Source: Staphylococcus durrellii (GTDB taxonomy: Bacteria > Bacillota > Bacilli > Staphylococcales > Staphylococcaceae). Taken from it: a DNA stretch of 64,000 bases. The stretch's first letter is position 1. Every line of letters starts with the position of its first letter. The stretch is from NCBI RefSeq assembly GCF_015594545.1, contig NZ_JADIIO010000001.1:992001-1056000 (forward strand), given 5' to 3'. Below are positions 34,664 through 43,698 of this stretch, piece by piece. The notes beneath the pieces were generated by a model. That model was not told the DNA's origin and did no database searches. It saw nothing but the letters and a program-made list of their open reading frames with translations. Made by a program: the position numbers and the translations under genes.

Positions 34664-35377
34664 ATGGCAAAATTAAATGTTGAAGTATTTGCAGATGGTG
34701 CAGATATCGAACAAATGAAAGCAGCGTACAAAAACAAAGAGGTTGATGGTTTTACTACAAACCCAAGTTTAATGGCTAAGGCTGGCGTAACAGACTATAA
34801 AGCTTTTGCTGAAGAGGCTGTACGAGAAATTCCTGATGCTTCTATTTCTTTTGAAGTTTTTGCAGACGATTTAGAAACTATGGAAAAAGAAGCAGAAATC
34901 TTAAAACAATATGGTGATAATGTATTTGTTAAGATTCCGGTTGTTAACACTAAAGGTGAATCCACTATTTCTTTAATTAAAAAATTATCAGCAGATAATG
35001 TACGTTTAAATATTACTGCCGTTTATACTTTAGACCAAGTAAAAGAAATTACTGAAGCGTTAACTGAAGGTGTGCCAACATACATTTCAGTTTTTGCTGG
35101 ACGTATCGCTGATACTGGTGTAGATCCAATTCCAATGGTTAAAGAAGCTGTTGAAATTGCACATAGTAAAAAAGGCGTTAAGTTACTATGGGCTAGCTGT
35201 AGAGAAGTAATCAATGTCATCCAAGCAGACGAAGTTGGTGCTGACATTATTACATGCCCTGGTGACGTTGTTAAAAAAGTGAACAATAATTTAGGTCGTG
35301 ACATTAATGAACTTTCTGTTGATACAGTAGAAGGTTTTGCGAAAGATATAAAAGCTTCTGGATTATCAATCTTATAA
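34664..35377 (+). CDS. tal: Transaldolase (FSA/TalC-like small type)
   Basis: 237 residues, the short transaldolase class. The Schiff-base Lys is at about residue 90 in NVFVKIPV. Other motifs are GFTTNPSLMAKAG, NITAVYTLDQ and FAGRIADTG. It moves dihydroxyacetone units in the pentose phosphate pathway. A good AGGAGG precedes ATG. A terminator follows at 35484. Confidence 0.94.
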   Translation: MAKLNVEVFADGADIEQMKAAYKNKEVDGFTTNPSLMAKAGVTDYKAFAEEAVREIPDASISFEVFADDLETMEKEAEILKQYGDNVFVKIPVVNTKGESTISLIKKLSADNVRLNITAVYTLDQVKEITEALTEGVPTYISVFAGRIADTGVDPIPMVKEAVEIAHSKKGVKLLWASCREVINVIQADEVGADIITCPGDVVKKVNNNLGRDINELSVDTVEGFAKDIKASGLSIL

Positions 35378-35483
35378 ACTAATTATTCTCTGAATAATTA
35401 AACAGGGTTATTAGAATAATAACTTTGATGATTAGATGATAAATTGTAATAATCAGTTGCTGATAATTATCAAAAAAGGACTT

Positions 35484-35515
35484 AGCGCTAGCTTCAAGAA
35501 GTTAGCGCTTTTTTA
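35484..35515 (+). terminator. Terminator of the transaldolase gene
   Basis: AGCGCTAGCTT pairs with AAGTTAGCGCT, followed by TTTTTTATT. Confidence 0.88.
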
Positions 35516-35626
35516 TTACATAAAAAAATTATAGCATTTATTTATAGATGTTAAGATTAAACAATTAGTACATAATGGTAAATAAAAATATTTTTTATTT
35601 AATGACTTTTAGTGGAGGGGATGAGA

Positions 35627-36454
35627 GTGAATTACTTATATCAAATATACATGAACAAGGATGAATTGGATAATTTAAACACGCCTCATTGCGTTAATGT
35701 TTTTTTAGTTATAGAGGGACAGATACAATTAAATAAATATTATGAGGAAAATAGTTATGGTAAAGGTGACGTTTTCGTTATTTTCGATTACGAAGACAAC
35801 TACATAATCAAAAGAAATGGCATCTTAGCATGTATCTCTATTAACAATCAAAGCTATAATAGATTTTCTTTAGCTAATCGTAAAAATCTATTTAAAAATG
35901 AAAATGCTGACACGTTGGTTATTAAAACGTATATTGAGACACTTAAAGCTGTAATGGAAAAAGATTATTTTAATAGTGATATTGGTGTGATTAAATTAAT
36001 AAACTGTGCGGCGTCAATATTAACTACTGAACAAAAAGAAATAAAAAACAATTCACAATCTAGTGAATTGATTAAAAACATTGTGCAATTTATTAACGAA
36101 AATTACAAACGACCATTAAGTTTATCGTCATTAGCTCAATTGTTCTATGTTAATCGAAGTTACTTATCTCGTGAGTTCTCGCGTAAAATGAATATGACGC
36201 TGATGAAATACATTAAAAAAGTGAAGATTTATAATGTATCTAGAGAATTGTTAGAAAATCGCTCTCCTGACACGACATGGCGTGAATATGGATATGCTTC
36301 ATATAAGACTTTTCTCAATGATTTTAAAAACATAATGGGGACAACGCCTTCAGAATTTTTAGTTAACCAAAAGTATCGTCAATATACAGTTAACCACAAC
36401 GATAGCAAAATCTATGATATTATCGATGCTTATTATCAAGAAATAATAAGTTGA
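35627..36454 (+). CDS. AraC/XylS-family transcription regulator (core paralogue)
   Basis: About 275 residues. The C-terminal AraC domain has LSLSSLAQLFYVNRSYLSREFS as first helix-turn-helix and a second motif ending MGTTPSEF. The best start is GTG 35627, 7 nt after GGAGG, giving MNYLYQIY, which matches MDYNYQIH of the accessory regulator at 21533-22348. GTG 35612 and ATG 35621 lie around that site. The two proteins are clear paralogues. This copy lies in the conserved tal-sigS interval and lacks the ACT direct-repeat promoter. Confidence 0.85.
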   Translation: MNYLYQIYMNKDELDNLNTPHCVNVFLVIEGQIQLNKYYEENSYGKGDVFVIFDYEDNYIIKRNGILACISINNQSYNRFSLANRKNLFKNENADTLVIKTYIETLKAVMEKDYFNSDIGVIKLINCAASILTTEQKEIKNNSQSSELIKNIVQFINENYKRPLSLSSLAQLFYVNRSYLSREFSRKMNMTLMKYIKKVKIYNVSRELLENRSPDTTWREYGYASYKTFLNDFKNIMGTTPSEFLVNQKYRQYTVNHNDSKIYDIIDAYYQEIIS

Positions 36455-36582
36455 TTTTATAATTATAAAATAATAAAAATTATTAATGTACACAAAATTT
36501 GATTAAATATAGATTGAAGCATAAATTGTTTTAATATATGATTTAGAAGAGAGAAAGTTTCGCTAAATAGAGAGGTAACAAA

Positions 36583-37032
36583 ATGAGCGTAAATATTTTT
36601 AAGCAGAAAGTTAGAAAACAATTGTGGTTTTTAACTAAAAAAGAAAAGAAAGAACTTAACGAAGTGCTGGAAAGGGTAACTACCGGAGATAGTCAAGTTG
36701 ATACTCGCAAACCAATAAGGTTTTCAAATCAATTTTTAAAAGAATACATTTTTAAAGAAAAGGTCGTGTCATTTAATAATTTACTCCCATTACTATTAGG
36801 TATATTATTCACATATATATTGCTGATTGGTGTTTTTATTTTTGGCTTCTTGGCAAGTTTATCTTCAGTACAATATTTTATAAAACCAGAAGTTCAATTA
36901 ACCACAACGATAGTCATACTAACGTTTATCGGGTCTATTTTACTAATTATTATTAGTTTATATTGTTTTCACAAGGTTACGGCATATTTCACTAAAAAAT
37001 TATTAGAATATAGACATAACAGAAATTTATAA
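36583..37032 (+). CDS. Membrane protein with HAAS-like N-terminal domain
   Basis: 149 residues. The amphipathic N-terminus (FKQKVRKQLWFLTKKEKKELN) resembles the HAAS helical signalling domain that often precedes membrane segments. Two membrane helices follow (about 65-92 and 105-130). GAGAGGTAAC precedes ATG. It converges with the ComK-like gene with no gap. Function unknown. Confidence 0.7.
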   Translation: MSVNIFKQKVRKQLWFLTKKEKKELNEVLERVTTGDSQVDTRKPIRFSNQFLKEYIFKEKVVSFNNLLPLLLGILFTYILLIGVFIFGFLASLSSVQYFIKPEVQLTTTIVILTFIGSILLIIISLYCFHKVTAYFTKKLLEYRHNRNL

Positions 37033-37470
37033 TTAGTTATCTATGTTATGAGCTAGTAAGGATTTTAAAGTACAACTTTCTTGCCATTTTCTAAAAACTG
37101 TATAAAATTGTTCATCGACGACTAAATAGTGACCGTTTTCAAATTGAATCGTAAGCAAATTGCGTTTGCTTTTGATTCCGATGATAAAGTGCGCATTAAT
37201 ATAATATTGTATTGGTGCGCGCTTTTGTTTGATAGGGAAAAGTACTAGTTGATTGTGAATATATATAGGCACCAATTTATTTATGTTAAGTAATCGTTTA
37301 GCAATTTTGGTTTGAGTAGTAAAAGACTTATTGTGTAGCTCTAGATAGTAAGATAAAACATTTTTTATAACTGTAGGATAAATATAGTCGTGCGTTTTAT
37401 AACGACACAGCGTACTCATACTATTACTTTCATTAGTCTTAATAAATAATAAATCTTGATGCTCTGACAT
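37033..37470 (-). CDS. ComK-like protein beside sigS (EcfX position)
   Basis: 145 residues. PIKQKRAPIQYYINAHFIIG and the preceding VPIYIHNQLVLF resemble the conserved region of ComK competence regulators; S. aureus carries a ComK-like gene in the same place, next to sigS. It starts 5 nt after the sigS stop, so the two are cotranscribed. A role in stress or competence gene control is plausible but not shown by the sequence. Confidence 0.72.
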   Translation of the reverse strand: MSEHQDLLFIKTNESNSMSTLCRYKTHDYIYPTVIKNVLSYYLELHNKSFTTQTKIAKRLLNINKLVPIYIHNQLVLFPIKQKRAPIQYYINAHFIIGIKSKRNLLTIQFENGHYLVVDEQFYTVFRKWQESCTLKSLLAHNIDN

Positions 37471-37475
37471 TTTTA

Positions 37476-37958
37476 TTACTCCTTTCGATCATTAAAATAA
37501 GAAAAAAATTTATTTTTTGTTGATTTTTTATATGATTTAATAGAAGAAAGAGAACGGTGCATTTTTTGGGCAATTTCATATTGTTTATAACCCTGAGAAG
37601 CTAGTTGAACCCACTTACGCTCATTTAACGATAATGTAGTTAAAAAATGATTAAGCAATAACTGATTTTCTACCATAGTGATAGTATCAATTGATGGTAT
37701 ATCTTTGCATGTTGTGATATCAGTGGTAAGTAATTGTCGTGAGGAAATACGAAATAAGTCGAGTAAATAGTATCTTAGACGGCTATATAAATATGATTGA
37801 AGAGAAGTTGATAAAGAAGCATCGTATTGTAAGATAAGTTGCCACATACGAATTAACAGTAATTGAAAAAATTCGTCATATTCATAAGTAACGTTGTATC
37901 GACGGAGTAAATGATGAATAATATACCGATGCTGTGCAAGTGCATCCTTTTTTAACAT
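37476..37958 (-). CDS. sigS: ECF-like sigma factor SigS
   Basis: About 160 residues, the size of staphylococcal SigS. Region 2 is seen as YEYDEFFQLLLIRMWQLILQYD and region 4 as LSLNERKWVQLASQGYKQYEIAQ with a helix-turn-helix and a Ser/Lys-rich end. I choose ATG 37958 because GAGGGT lies 7-8 nt upstream; the earlier ATG at 37970 has none. The neighbours (transaldolase, ComK-like gene, sagB) are those of sigS in S. aureus. It controls stress and starvation genes there. Confidence 0.85.
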   Translation of the reverse strand: MLKKDALAQHRYIIHHLLRRYNVTYEYDEFFQLLLIRMWQLILQYDASLSTSLQSYLYSRLRYYLLDLFRISSRQLLTTDITTCKDIPSIDTITMVENQLLLNHFLTTLSLNERKWVQLASQGYKQYEIAQKMHRSLSSIKSYKKSTKNKFFSYFNDRKE

Positions 37959-38170
37959 TTTGACCCTCATTTAGTGTAATTACAACTTTTATTTCCGGAT
38001 ATATTTATTTTAGTTCAAAAAAGAGAAATTTTCATTTGCTAAATCTGCATAATAAGTGTTAAATAATAGTAATAGATATAATATAATGTCAACATACACA
38101 TAAATTAATTGCTTAACTTAAACATATATCATTTTGTCAAAGTTTGTTTGTAATACAGAGGAGGGTTAAT

Positions 38171-38395
38171 ATGGATTATGCGCATTTAAATTTAGAACAT
38201 TTTTTCTCTAGGCACGATGACTTAGATATTATTAAAGATAAATCAGATTTTGTAATGATTAATAACATGACTAACGAAATGTTTTATCGAGATGGAGAAA
38301 TTGAAGGTTCCATCGATTTGAACAGCTACTATTATAAAAATAGATCGCAAGCAGTAAGCTTTATAATGATGGACTACAATAAAAGTCAAGAGTAA
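38171..38395 (+). CDS. Small conserved hypothetical protein
   Basis: 74 residues, acidic, soluble, Tyr- and Asn-rich (MDYAHLNLEHFFSRHDDLD onward). ATG 38171 follows GAGGAGGG. A terminator stem (AGTAATGAAATT with AAATTTCATTACT, then TTTTTTT, 38391-38422) overlaps its end, so it is a single-gene unit. I do not recognise a function. Confidence 0.7.
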   Translation: MDYAHLNLEHFFSRHDDLDIIKDKSDFVMINNMTNEMFYRDGEIEGSIDLNSYYYKNRSQAVSFIMMDYNKSQE

Positions 38396-38422
38396 TGAAA
38401 TTAAAATTTCATTACTTTTTTT
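38391..38422 (+). terminator. Rho-independent terminator
   Basis: AGTAATGAAATT / AATTTCATTACT followed by seven T. It overlaps the last codons of the small gene. Confidence 0.85.
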
Positions 38423-38535
38423 ATGAATTTGTAACAACGTTTGTATTAAATTGTGCATTGCTATCATAAGTGTTAAACTCTATTAGCAGATGTAGAAATT
38501 AACTATAAATCAATTAAAACCTAAGAGGTGTAGAA

Positions 38536-39396
38536 ATGAAAAAGCATAAAAAGGGCGCTCTATTATCAATAATTGGATTATTGATAATCTTAGGTATTGT
38601 TGCATGTATAGTCTTTTCAATGGTTTCAGATCAAATATTTTTCAAAGAAGTTAAACAGCAAGAAAAAGTTGAAAATTTAAAAGTTACTTTAGAAAAGGCT
38701 TCAAAAAAACAAATACATAATTATACAAGTCAGCAAGTATCTAGTAAGGACAATAAATCTTGGCGTGATGCGTCTTCAACAGAAATTAAAAGTGCCATGG
38801 ACAGTAAAAAATTTATTGATAGTGATACTCAAAAATATCAATTTTTAGAATTGGATAAGTATCAAGGTATTGATGAAAATAGAATTAAACGCATGTTGAT
38901 TGATAATCCAATGTTATTAAATCACACAAATGATTTTATTAAAGCAGCCAAAGATAAACATGTGAATGAAGTATATTTAATTTCTCACGCTATTTTAGAA
39001 ACGGGTTCGGCAAACAGTGAATTAGCTAGCGGTGTAGAAATTGATGGTAAGAAATATTACAACTTCTTCGGTGTTGGGGCACTAGACAAAGAACCAGTGA
39101 AAACAGGATCGGAATATGCTAAAAAACACGGTTGGGATTCACCAGAAAAAGCAATTGAAGGTGGCGCAGCTTTCATACATGATCATTTCTTATCTAAGAA
39201 AGATCAAAATACACTGTATAGTATGAGATGGAATCCTCAAAACCCAGGTGAACATCAATATGCAACAGACATTAAATGGGCTGAAAGCAATGCTAGCCTA
39301 ATGGCACACTTTTATAAAAATATGAAGACTGAAGGTAAATATTATAAATATTTCGTCTATAAAGATGATAAAAAGCATCAAGACGAAGATAAATAA
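38536..39396 (+). CDS. sagB: Membrane-bound beta-N-acetylglucosaminidase SagB
   Basis: 286 residues. An N-terminal membrane anchor (about 8-30) precedes a glucosaminidase domain of the GH73 type with SHAILETGSANSELASG (catalytic Glu), YYNFFGVGALD and WAESNASLMAHFY. Without choline-, SH3- or GW-repeats it matches SagB, which trims glycan strands to their mature length. It has its own ribosome binding site (AAGAGGTG) and terminator, next to sigS as in S. aureus. Confidence 0.9.
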   Translation: MKKHKKGALLSIIGLLIILGIVACIVFSMVSDQIFFKEVKQQEKVENLKVTLEKASKKQIHNYTSQQVSSKDNKSWRDASSTEIKSAMDSKKFIDSDTQKYQFLELDKYQGIDENRIKRMLIDNPMLLNHTNDFIKAAKDKHVNEVYLISHAILETGSANSELASGVEIDGKKYYNFFGVGALDKEPVKTGSEYAKKHGWDSPEKAIEGGAAFIHDHFLSKKDQNTLYSMRWNPQNPGEHQYATDIKWAESNASLMAHFYKNMKTEGKYYKYFVYKDDKKHQDEDK

Positions 39397-39417
39397 TAAT
39401 TTATATATTATATAGCT

Positions 39418-39454
39418 GAGGGTAACCATTCGTTATTTGGTTATCCTCTGTTTT
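39418..39454 (+). terminator. Terminator of sagB
   Basis: GAGGGTAACC and GGTTATCCTC around an 11-nt loop, followed by TGTTTTG. Confidence 0.75.
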
Positions 39455-39470
39455 GTTATAATTACCCAAT

Positions 39471-39511
39471 AAAAAGATTGTTCAAATGCGTTGGATTTGA
39501 ACAATCTTTTT
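39471..39511. terminator. Bidirectional terminator
   Basis: AAAAAGATTGTTCAAAT pairs with ATTTGAACAATCTTTTT, loop GCGTTGG. It ends the leftward OpuC-like transcription unit. Confidence 0.9.
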
Positions 39512-39514
39512 AAA

Positions 39515-39592
39515 TTATTTTGCTTTATTTTTATTATTAATTAACGCAAATAGTAGTAAGGTAGAAATGAATACTTTAATAATAAATTTCAT
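39515..39592 (-). CDS. 25-residue hydrophobic peptide, small ORF candidate
   Basis: On the minus strand ATG 39592 follows AAGGGATGTG and encodes MKFIIKVFISTLLLFALINN plus KNKAK, stopping just before the terminator. One membrane-spanning stretch with a basic tail is typical of small membrane peptides or toxin-like peptides. It lies 44 nt after the lipoprotein gene on the same strand. A chance ORF cannot be excluded. Confidence 0.4.
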   Translation of the reverse strand: MKFIIKVFISTLLLFALINNKNKAK

Positions 39593-39636
39593 TTATTTCA
39601 CATCCCTTATAGATGATTTTAATTTATATTTAAGTA

Positions 39637-40563
39637 CTATTTTTTATCAAAGTAATGATGTTTTTCTAAAAATTGTTGTGCAACTAATGCAGGTTCGGTT
39701 CCTTTGCCATCGGCTTCGTAGTTTAACTTTTGCATTTCTTCTGTAGAAACTTCACTTTCTAAATCTTTGATAGACTGTTTCACACCTGGATGTTTGTTTA
39801 ATAAACTATTTGTTGCTAGTGGACTAGCATCATATGGTGGGAAGAATTTTCTATCATCTTTTAACACTTTTAAATGATAAGCAGAAATTCTACCATCTGT
39901 AGTATAACCTAAGGCGACATCCAGTTTTTTATTTTTCAATGCATCATAAACTAGACCAATTTGCATCGGTTTTAGTTGTTTAAATCCAAAGCCGTAATAT
40001 GATTTGAATGGCCCATAACCATCACCGCCACGCTTAATCCATGTCGTATCCGTACCAACTTTGACATCGTCTTTAATTTTTTTTAAATCAGAAACTTTAT
40101 GTAAATTATATTTTTTTGCAGTTTCCTGAGTTACCATAAAAGCAAATGTGTTTTCAAACCCATAAGAATTAAAGAATGTTTGATTAAACTTCTTTTTGAA
40201 CAATGTTTGAGTTAAATCCATTGCGCTTTTAGAATCTCGAACCGGCTTATGATTTAGAGCACCTATAAGGTCTGTACCTGTATAACGTGTACTTGATACT
40301 TCTGCATTTCCATTAATGATAGCATTATGTTCTATAGATGCAGAACCTAAATTATTAATAATAGAGGCAGTGTATTTACCATTTGAATCATGTTCAATCT
40401 TATCTTTTAACATATAAGCCATTATTTGTGACTCACTTGTTGCTAGGGCAGTGATCTTTATATCTTTCTTAGATTGACCGCCGTTGAGTCCGGGTAAATC
40501 ACAACCAGCTAAAAAAATTGAGCAAAATATTAGGAACAAAGTAAAACATTTAAAAACTTTCAT
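39637..40563 (-). CDS. Osmoprotectant-binding lipoprotein (OpuC / ProX type)
   Basis: 308 residues. A lipoprotein signal peptide with lipobox LAGC (Cys about residue 21) precedes a QAT-type substrate-binding domain: ITALATSESQIMAYMLKDKIE, LGSASIEHNAI, STRYTGTDLIGAL and ALGYTTDGRISAY, the segments that bind glycine betaine, choline or carnitine. No ATPase or permease gene is adjacent, so it probably serves a transporter encoded elsewhere. Confidence 0.87.
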   Translation of the reverse strand: MKVFKCFTLFLIFCSIFLAGCDLPGLNGGQSKKDIKITALATSESQIMAYMLKDKIEHDSNGKYTASIINNLGSASIEHNAIINGNAEVSSTRYTGTDLIGALNHKPVRDSKSAMDLTQTLFKKKFNQTFFNSYGFENTFAFMVTQETAKKYNLHKVSDLKKIKDDVKVGTDTTWIKRGGDGYGPFKSYYGFGFKQLKPMQIGLVYDALKNKKLDVALGYTTDGRISAYHLKVLKDDRKFFPPYDASPLATNSLLNKHPGVKQSIKDLESEVSTEEMQKLNYEADGKGTEPALVAQQFLEKHHYFDKK

Positions 40564-40743
40564 AATTCAACCTCTTAACTAATAAATTTTGTTGAAATAG
40601 TCTGTTTATTAATTTAATCACTCATATAGAATATCATACATTAAAAAAATTTTTTAACTTTTAATAAATTATTCTGTTAGTAAATGATATTATAGATGTA
40701 GTATCTTAAAAATAAGTAATTAACATTGTTATGAGGTGTATGA

Positions 40744-42210
40744 ATGAGAATAGCAATAGTAGGTGCTGGTACAGCAGGAGTAACGTTATTAAAAGAAATA
40801 GTGAAATATGAAGAATTTAAAGATATAAATATTGATATATATGATAATGCTGTCAATATGGGGCAAGGTGTACCATTTCAAAATGATAGCGATCAACTAT
40901 TAATTAATTTACCCGCAAGACAAATGTCTATAAATTTAGATAATCCACAAGAATTCTTTGAATGGTATGAACAACAAAAAGAATTTAAATATATGAATCC
41001 GGAATATTTACCGCGTTTTATATTCGGACATTATATGAAATCCTATCTAAATAAGTATCATAATGAATATAGCAATATTTCTTTAATATCAAAGGAAGTT
41101 AAAGAAATTTTTATCGAATCAAACATAGGTGAAACGGCACTCAAATATAATATTTGCACTTCTGACGATATAAATTCTTGTCGTATATATGATTGTGTAT
41201 TTTTGACTATTGGTACGCTTTCTTACCATGACCCGTACAATCTAAAGGGGATTAAAGGATATATACAATCTCCATATCCAACTTATAATACTTTAGATGA
41301 AGTTGATGACACTGACAGTATTGCGGTTATAGGTACCGGGCTAGCTAGTTTAGATGTAATCAGATATGTGACAGAACATCATCCAAATTTACCTATCACT
41401 GTTACAAGTAGAAGAGGTATATTGCCACGCGTGAGAGGCAATATGCCGGAGCTTGAATTTAAATATCTGACGCCACATAAATTTAATGAACTGAAACGAC
41501 AACATTTTGGGACAGTGCCACTTGAAGAAGCAATGAAGCTGTTTGATTTGGAGTGCCAATATTATAATATTCAAGTCGAAAAAATGTTGGATGTTAATCT
41601 ACACAATCACATCGAACAATTAGAATTTGATTTAAATCATCCGGATGAATTGGGTATATTTCAAAGTTTATTAGAAGGCATTAAAGAAAATATGAATTGG
41701 ATTTGGAATAGTTTCTCTAGAGCTGATCAGATAGAATTTTTAAATAAATATCAACGTATTTTAAAAGCTAATTCAAATCCTATGCCACCAAGAACTGCAG
41801 AATTAATTATACATGGAATTAAAAATAACTTGATAAACATTAAGCCTAATTTGAAAAATGTAACATACGACAAAGATAAATTTAATTTCCAATTTGATGA
41901 TGCACAGCACACACTTGAACAATATGATGTTGTAATTAACGCAACAGGTTCAAAGACACATCTAGCAGACTTAGATGCAGATGATCAACTGGTTATTAAT
42001 TTAGAAAACAGACAATTAATTCAAGCGCATCCGCTAGGTGGTATTCAAATCATACCCGAGACTAATCAAGTAATTAGCCCAAGATATGGTACGTTAAACG
42101 ATGTATATGCATTGGGGCAACTAACTAATGGGATTAATCAATCAAGAAATGGTGTTATGATGATTGTTAAACAAGCTGTTGGGGTAGTAAAACAGTTGTT
42201 TAAGCATTAA
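40744..42210 (+). CDS. FAD/NAD(P)-binding oxidoreductase-like protein
   Basis: 488 residues. The N-terminal dinucleotide motif is IAIVGAGTAGVTLLKEI, a second GxGxxS-like motif IAVIGTGLASLD lies near residue 200, and NATGSKTHLADLD near the end. The layout matches the FAD-NAD(P)-binding family (PF13454-like) of unknown substrate. ATG follows GAGGTGT. It is a single-gene unit ahead of the FMN riboswitch. Confidence 0.78.
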   Translation: MRIAIVGAGTAGVTLLKEIVKYEEFKDINIDIYDNAVNMGQGVPFQNDSDQLLINLPARQMSINLDNPQEFFEWYEQQKEFKYMNPEYLPRFIFGHYMKSYLNKYHNEYSNISLISKEVKEIFIESNIGETALKYNICTSDDINSCRIYDCVFLTIGTLSYHDPYNLKGIKGYIQSPYPTYNTLDEVDDTDSIAVIGTGLASLDVIRYVTEHHPNLPITVTSRRGILPRVRGNMPELEFKYLTPHKFNELKRQHFGTVPLEEAMKLFDLECQYYNIQVEKMLDVNLHNHIEQLEFDLNHPDELGIFQSLLEGIKENMNWIWNSFSRADQIEFLNKYQRILKANSNPMPPRTAELIIHGIKNNLINIKPNLKNVTYDKDKFNFQFDDAQHTLEQYDVVINATGSKTHLADLDADDQLVINLENRQLIQAHPLGGIQIIPETNQVISPRYGTLNDVYALGQLTNGINQSRNGVMMIVKQAVGVVKQLFKH

Positions 42211-42380
42211 TAAGCATCGAATTGTTGATAGAAATGTATGACGTAAAATTTAGGAAATTAAAATTTTAATCCTGACTTAATTCATATGGATTGTATTTGT
42301 GTAATAAATATAGTATTATGATTTTGTAACTTAAATGTAGGTTACATGACTCAATCGTTAATTAAAATTTCATAGTAAAT

Positions 42381-42510
42381 TCTTTCGGGGCAAGGTGTAA
42401 TTCCTAACCGGCAGTATATAAGCCTGCGACCCATAAATATTGTTTTTATTTATGGCTGATCTAGTTTGATTCTAGAGCCGACAGTTAAAGTCTGGATGGG
42501 AGAAAGAATG
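42381..42510 (+). ncRNA. FMN riboswitch (RFN element)
   Basis: The RFN core is present: CGGGGCAAGGTGTAATTCC, ACCGGCAGTA, GCCTGCGACCC, GCTGATCTAGTTTGATTCTAGAGCCGAC (split), and AGTTAAAGTCTGGATGGGAGAA. It lies upstream of ribD and should repress the rib operon when FMN is abundant. Confidence 0.95.
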
Positions 42511-42594
42511 ATATATAACAACACTCTCGTAGTGTTTATTTTGAGCTACTTTTAAATTGGATAAGTATGCTTATTTAAAGTTATAAACAAATTC

Positions 42595-42630
42595 CCACAC
42601 CTGAAAATTATCTTTTTAGGTGTGTTTTTA
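42595..42630 (+). terminator. FMN riboswitch terminator
   Basis: CCACACCT and AGGTGTG around an AT-rich loop, followed by TTTTTATTTT, just before ribD. Confidence 0.85.
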
Positions 42631-42648
42631 TTTTAATGAGGTGATTTT

Positions 42649-43692
42649 TTGAGTCAATTTTTAAAATATGCAGTTGACTTAGCCAAAATGGTAGATGGTC
42701 AAACTGGTATTAATCCGCCAGTTGGTGCGGTAGTTGTTAAAGACGGTCGTATCGTCGGACTAGGTGCACACTTAAAACATGGCGATAAACATGCAGAAGT
42801 ACAAGCATTAGAAATGGCGCAGGACAAAGCTCAGGGAGCAACAATTTACGTTTCACTCGAGCCATGTTCTCACCATGGATCTACGCCACCTTGTGTCGAT
42901 AAAATTATCGAATATGGTATTAAAAAAGTCGTATATGCAGTAAAAGATACTACTTTAATGTCTGATAGTGACGACATATTAATGGCGGCAGATATAGATG
43001 TAGAATTTAGTTATAATGAAGAAGCAGCACAATTATGTAATGACTTTTTCAAAGCTAAAAAGCATGCCAAACCTGAAATTACAGTAAAAGTCTCATGTAG
43101 TCTTGATGGTAAACAGGCAAATGATAATGGTCAAAGCCAATGGATAACTAATAGCTTAGTTAAGCAAGATGTTTTTAAATTAAGACAAAGACATGATGCT
43201 GTACTTACAGGCAGAGAAACTTTAGTTGCTGATAATCCACAATACACAACACGTATTGAGAATGGCAAAAACCCTGTTAAAGTTATACTATCAAAATCAG
43301 GTAATATTGATTTTGATTTACAAATATTTAACGATGTTTCAACTCCTATATTGATTTATACAGAAAATAAATCATTAACAACAACGTTGCCAAATGTAAT
43401 AATTGTTTACATGGCTGATTGTGATATCACATATATATTAGAAGATTTATATCGTCGTGGCATTGGTAAATTGCTTGTTGAAGCAGGCCCGACAATCACG
43501 TCGACGTTTATAGAAGCTAAAGAATATAATAACCTCATCATCTACTATGCCCCGAAAGTGATAGGTGGTTCTGGTAAATATCAATTTTATTCAACAGACA
43601 ATGTTTTTGAATTATCAGAAGTACAAAACTTTGAAATTGTTAATTCTCGAATGCTTGAGGACAACATAAAATTAGAATTGCGAAAGAAGTGA
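42649..43692 (+). CDS. ribD: Bifunctional riboflavin deaminase/reductase RibD
   Basis: 347 residues. The N-terminal deaminase has the zinc motifs HAEVQAL and PCSHHGSTPPC. The C-terminal reductase starts at about 147 (VKVSCSLDGKQA). It carries out the deamination and reduction steps after GTP cyclohydrolase II. TTG start, 4 nt after GAGGTGA. First gene of ribD-ribE-ribBA-ribH. Confidence 0.95.
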   Translation: MSQFLKYAVDLAKMVDGQTGINPPVGAVVVKDGRIVGLGAHLKHGDKHAEVQALEMAQDKAQGATIYVSLEPCSHHGSTPPCVDKIIEYGIKKVVYAVKDTTLMSDSDDILMAADIDVEFSYNEEAAQLCNDFFKAKKHAKPEITVKVSCSLDGKQANDNGQSQWITNSLVKQDVFKLRQRHDAVLTGRETLVADNPQYTTRIENGKNPVKVILSKSGNIDFDLQIFNDVSTPILIYTENKSLTTTLPNVIIVYMADCDITYILEDLYRRGIGKLLVEAGPTITSTFIEAKEYNNLIIYYAPKVIGGSGKYQFYSTDNVFELSEVQNFEIVNSRMLEDNIKLELRKK

Positions 43693-43698
43693 ATTAAC

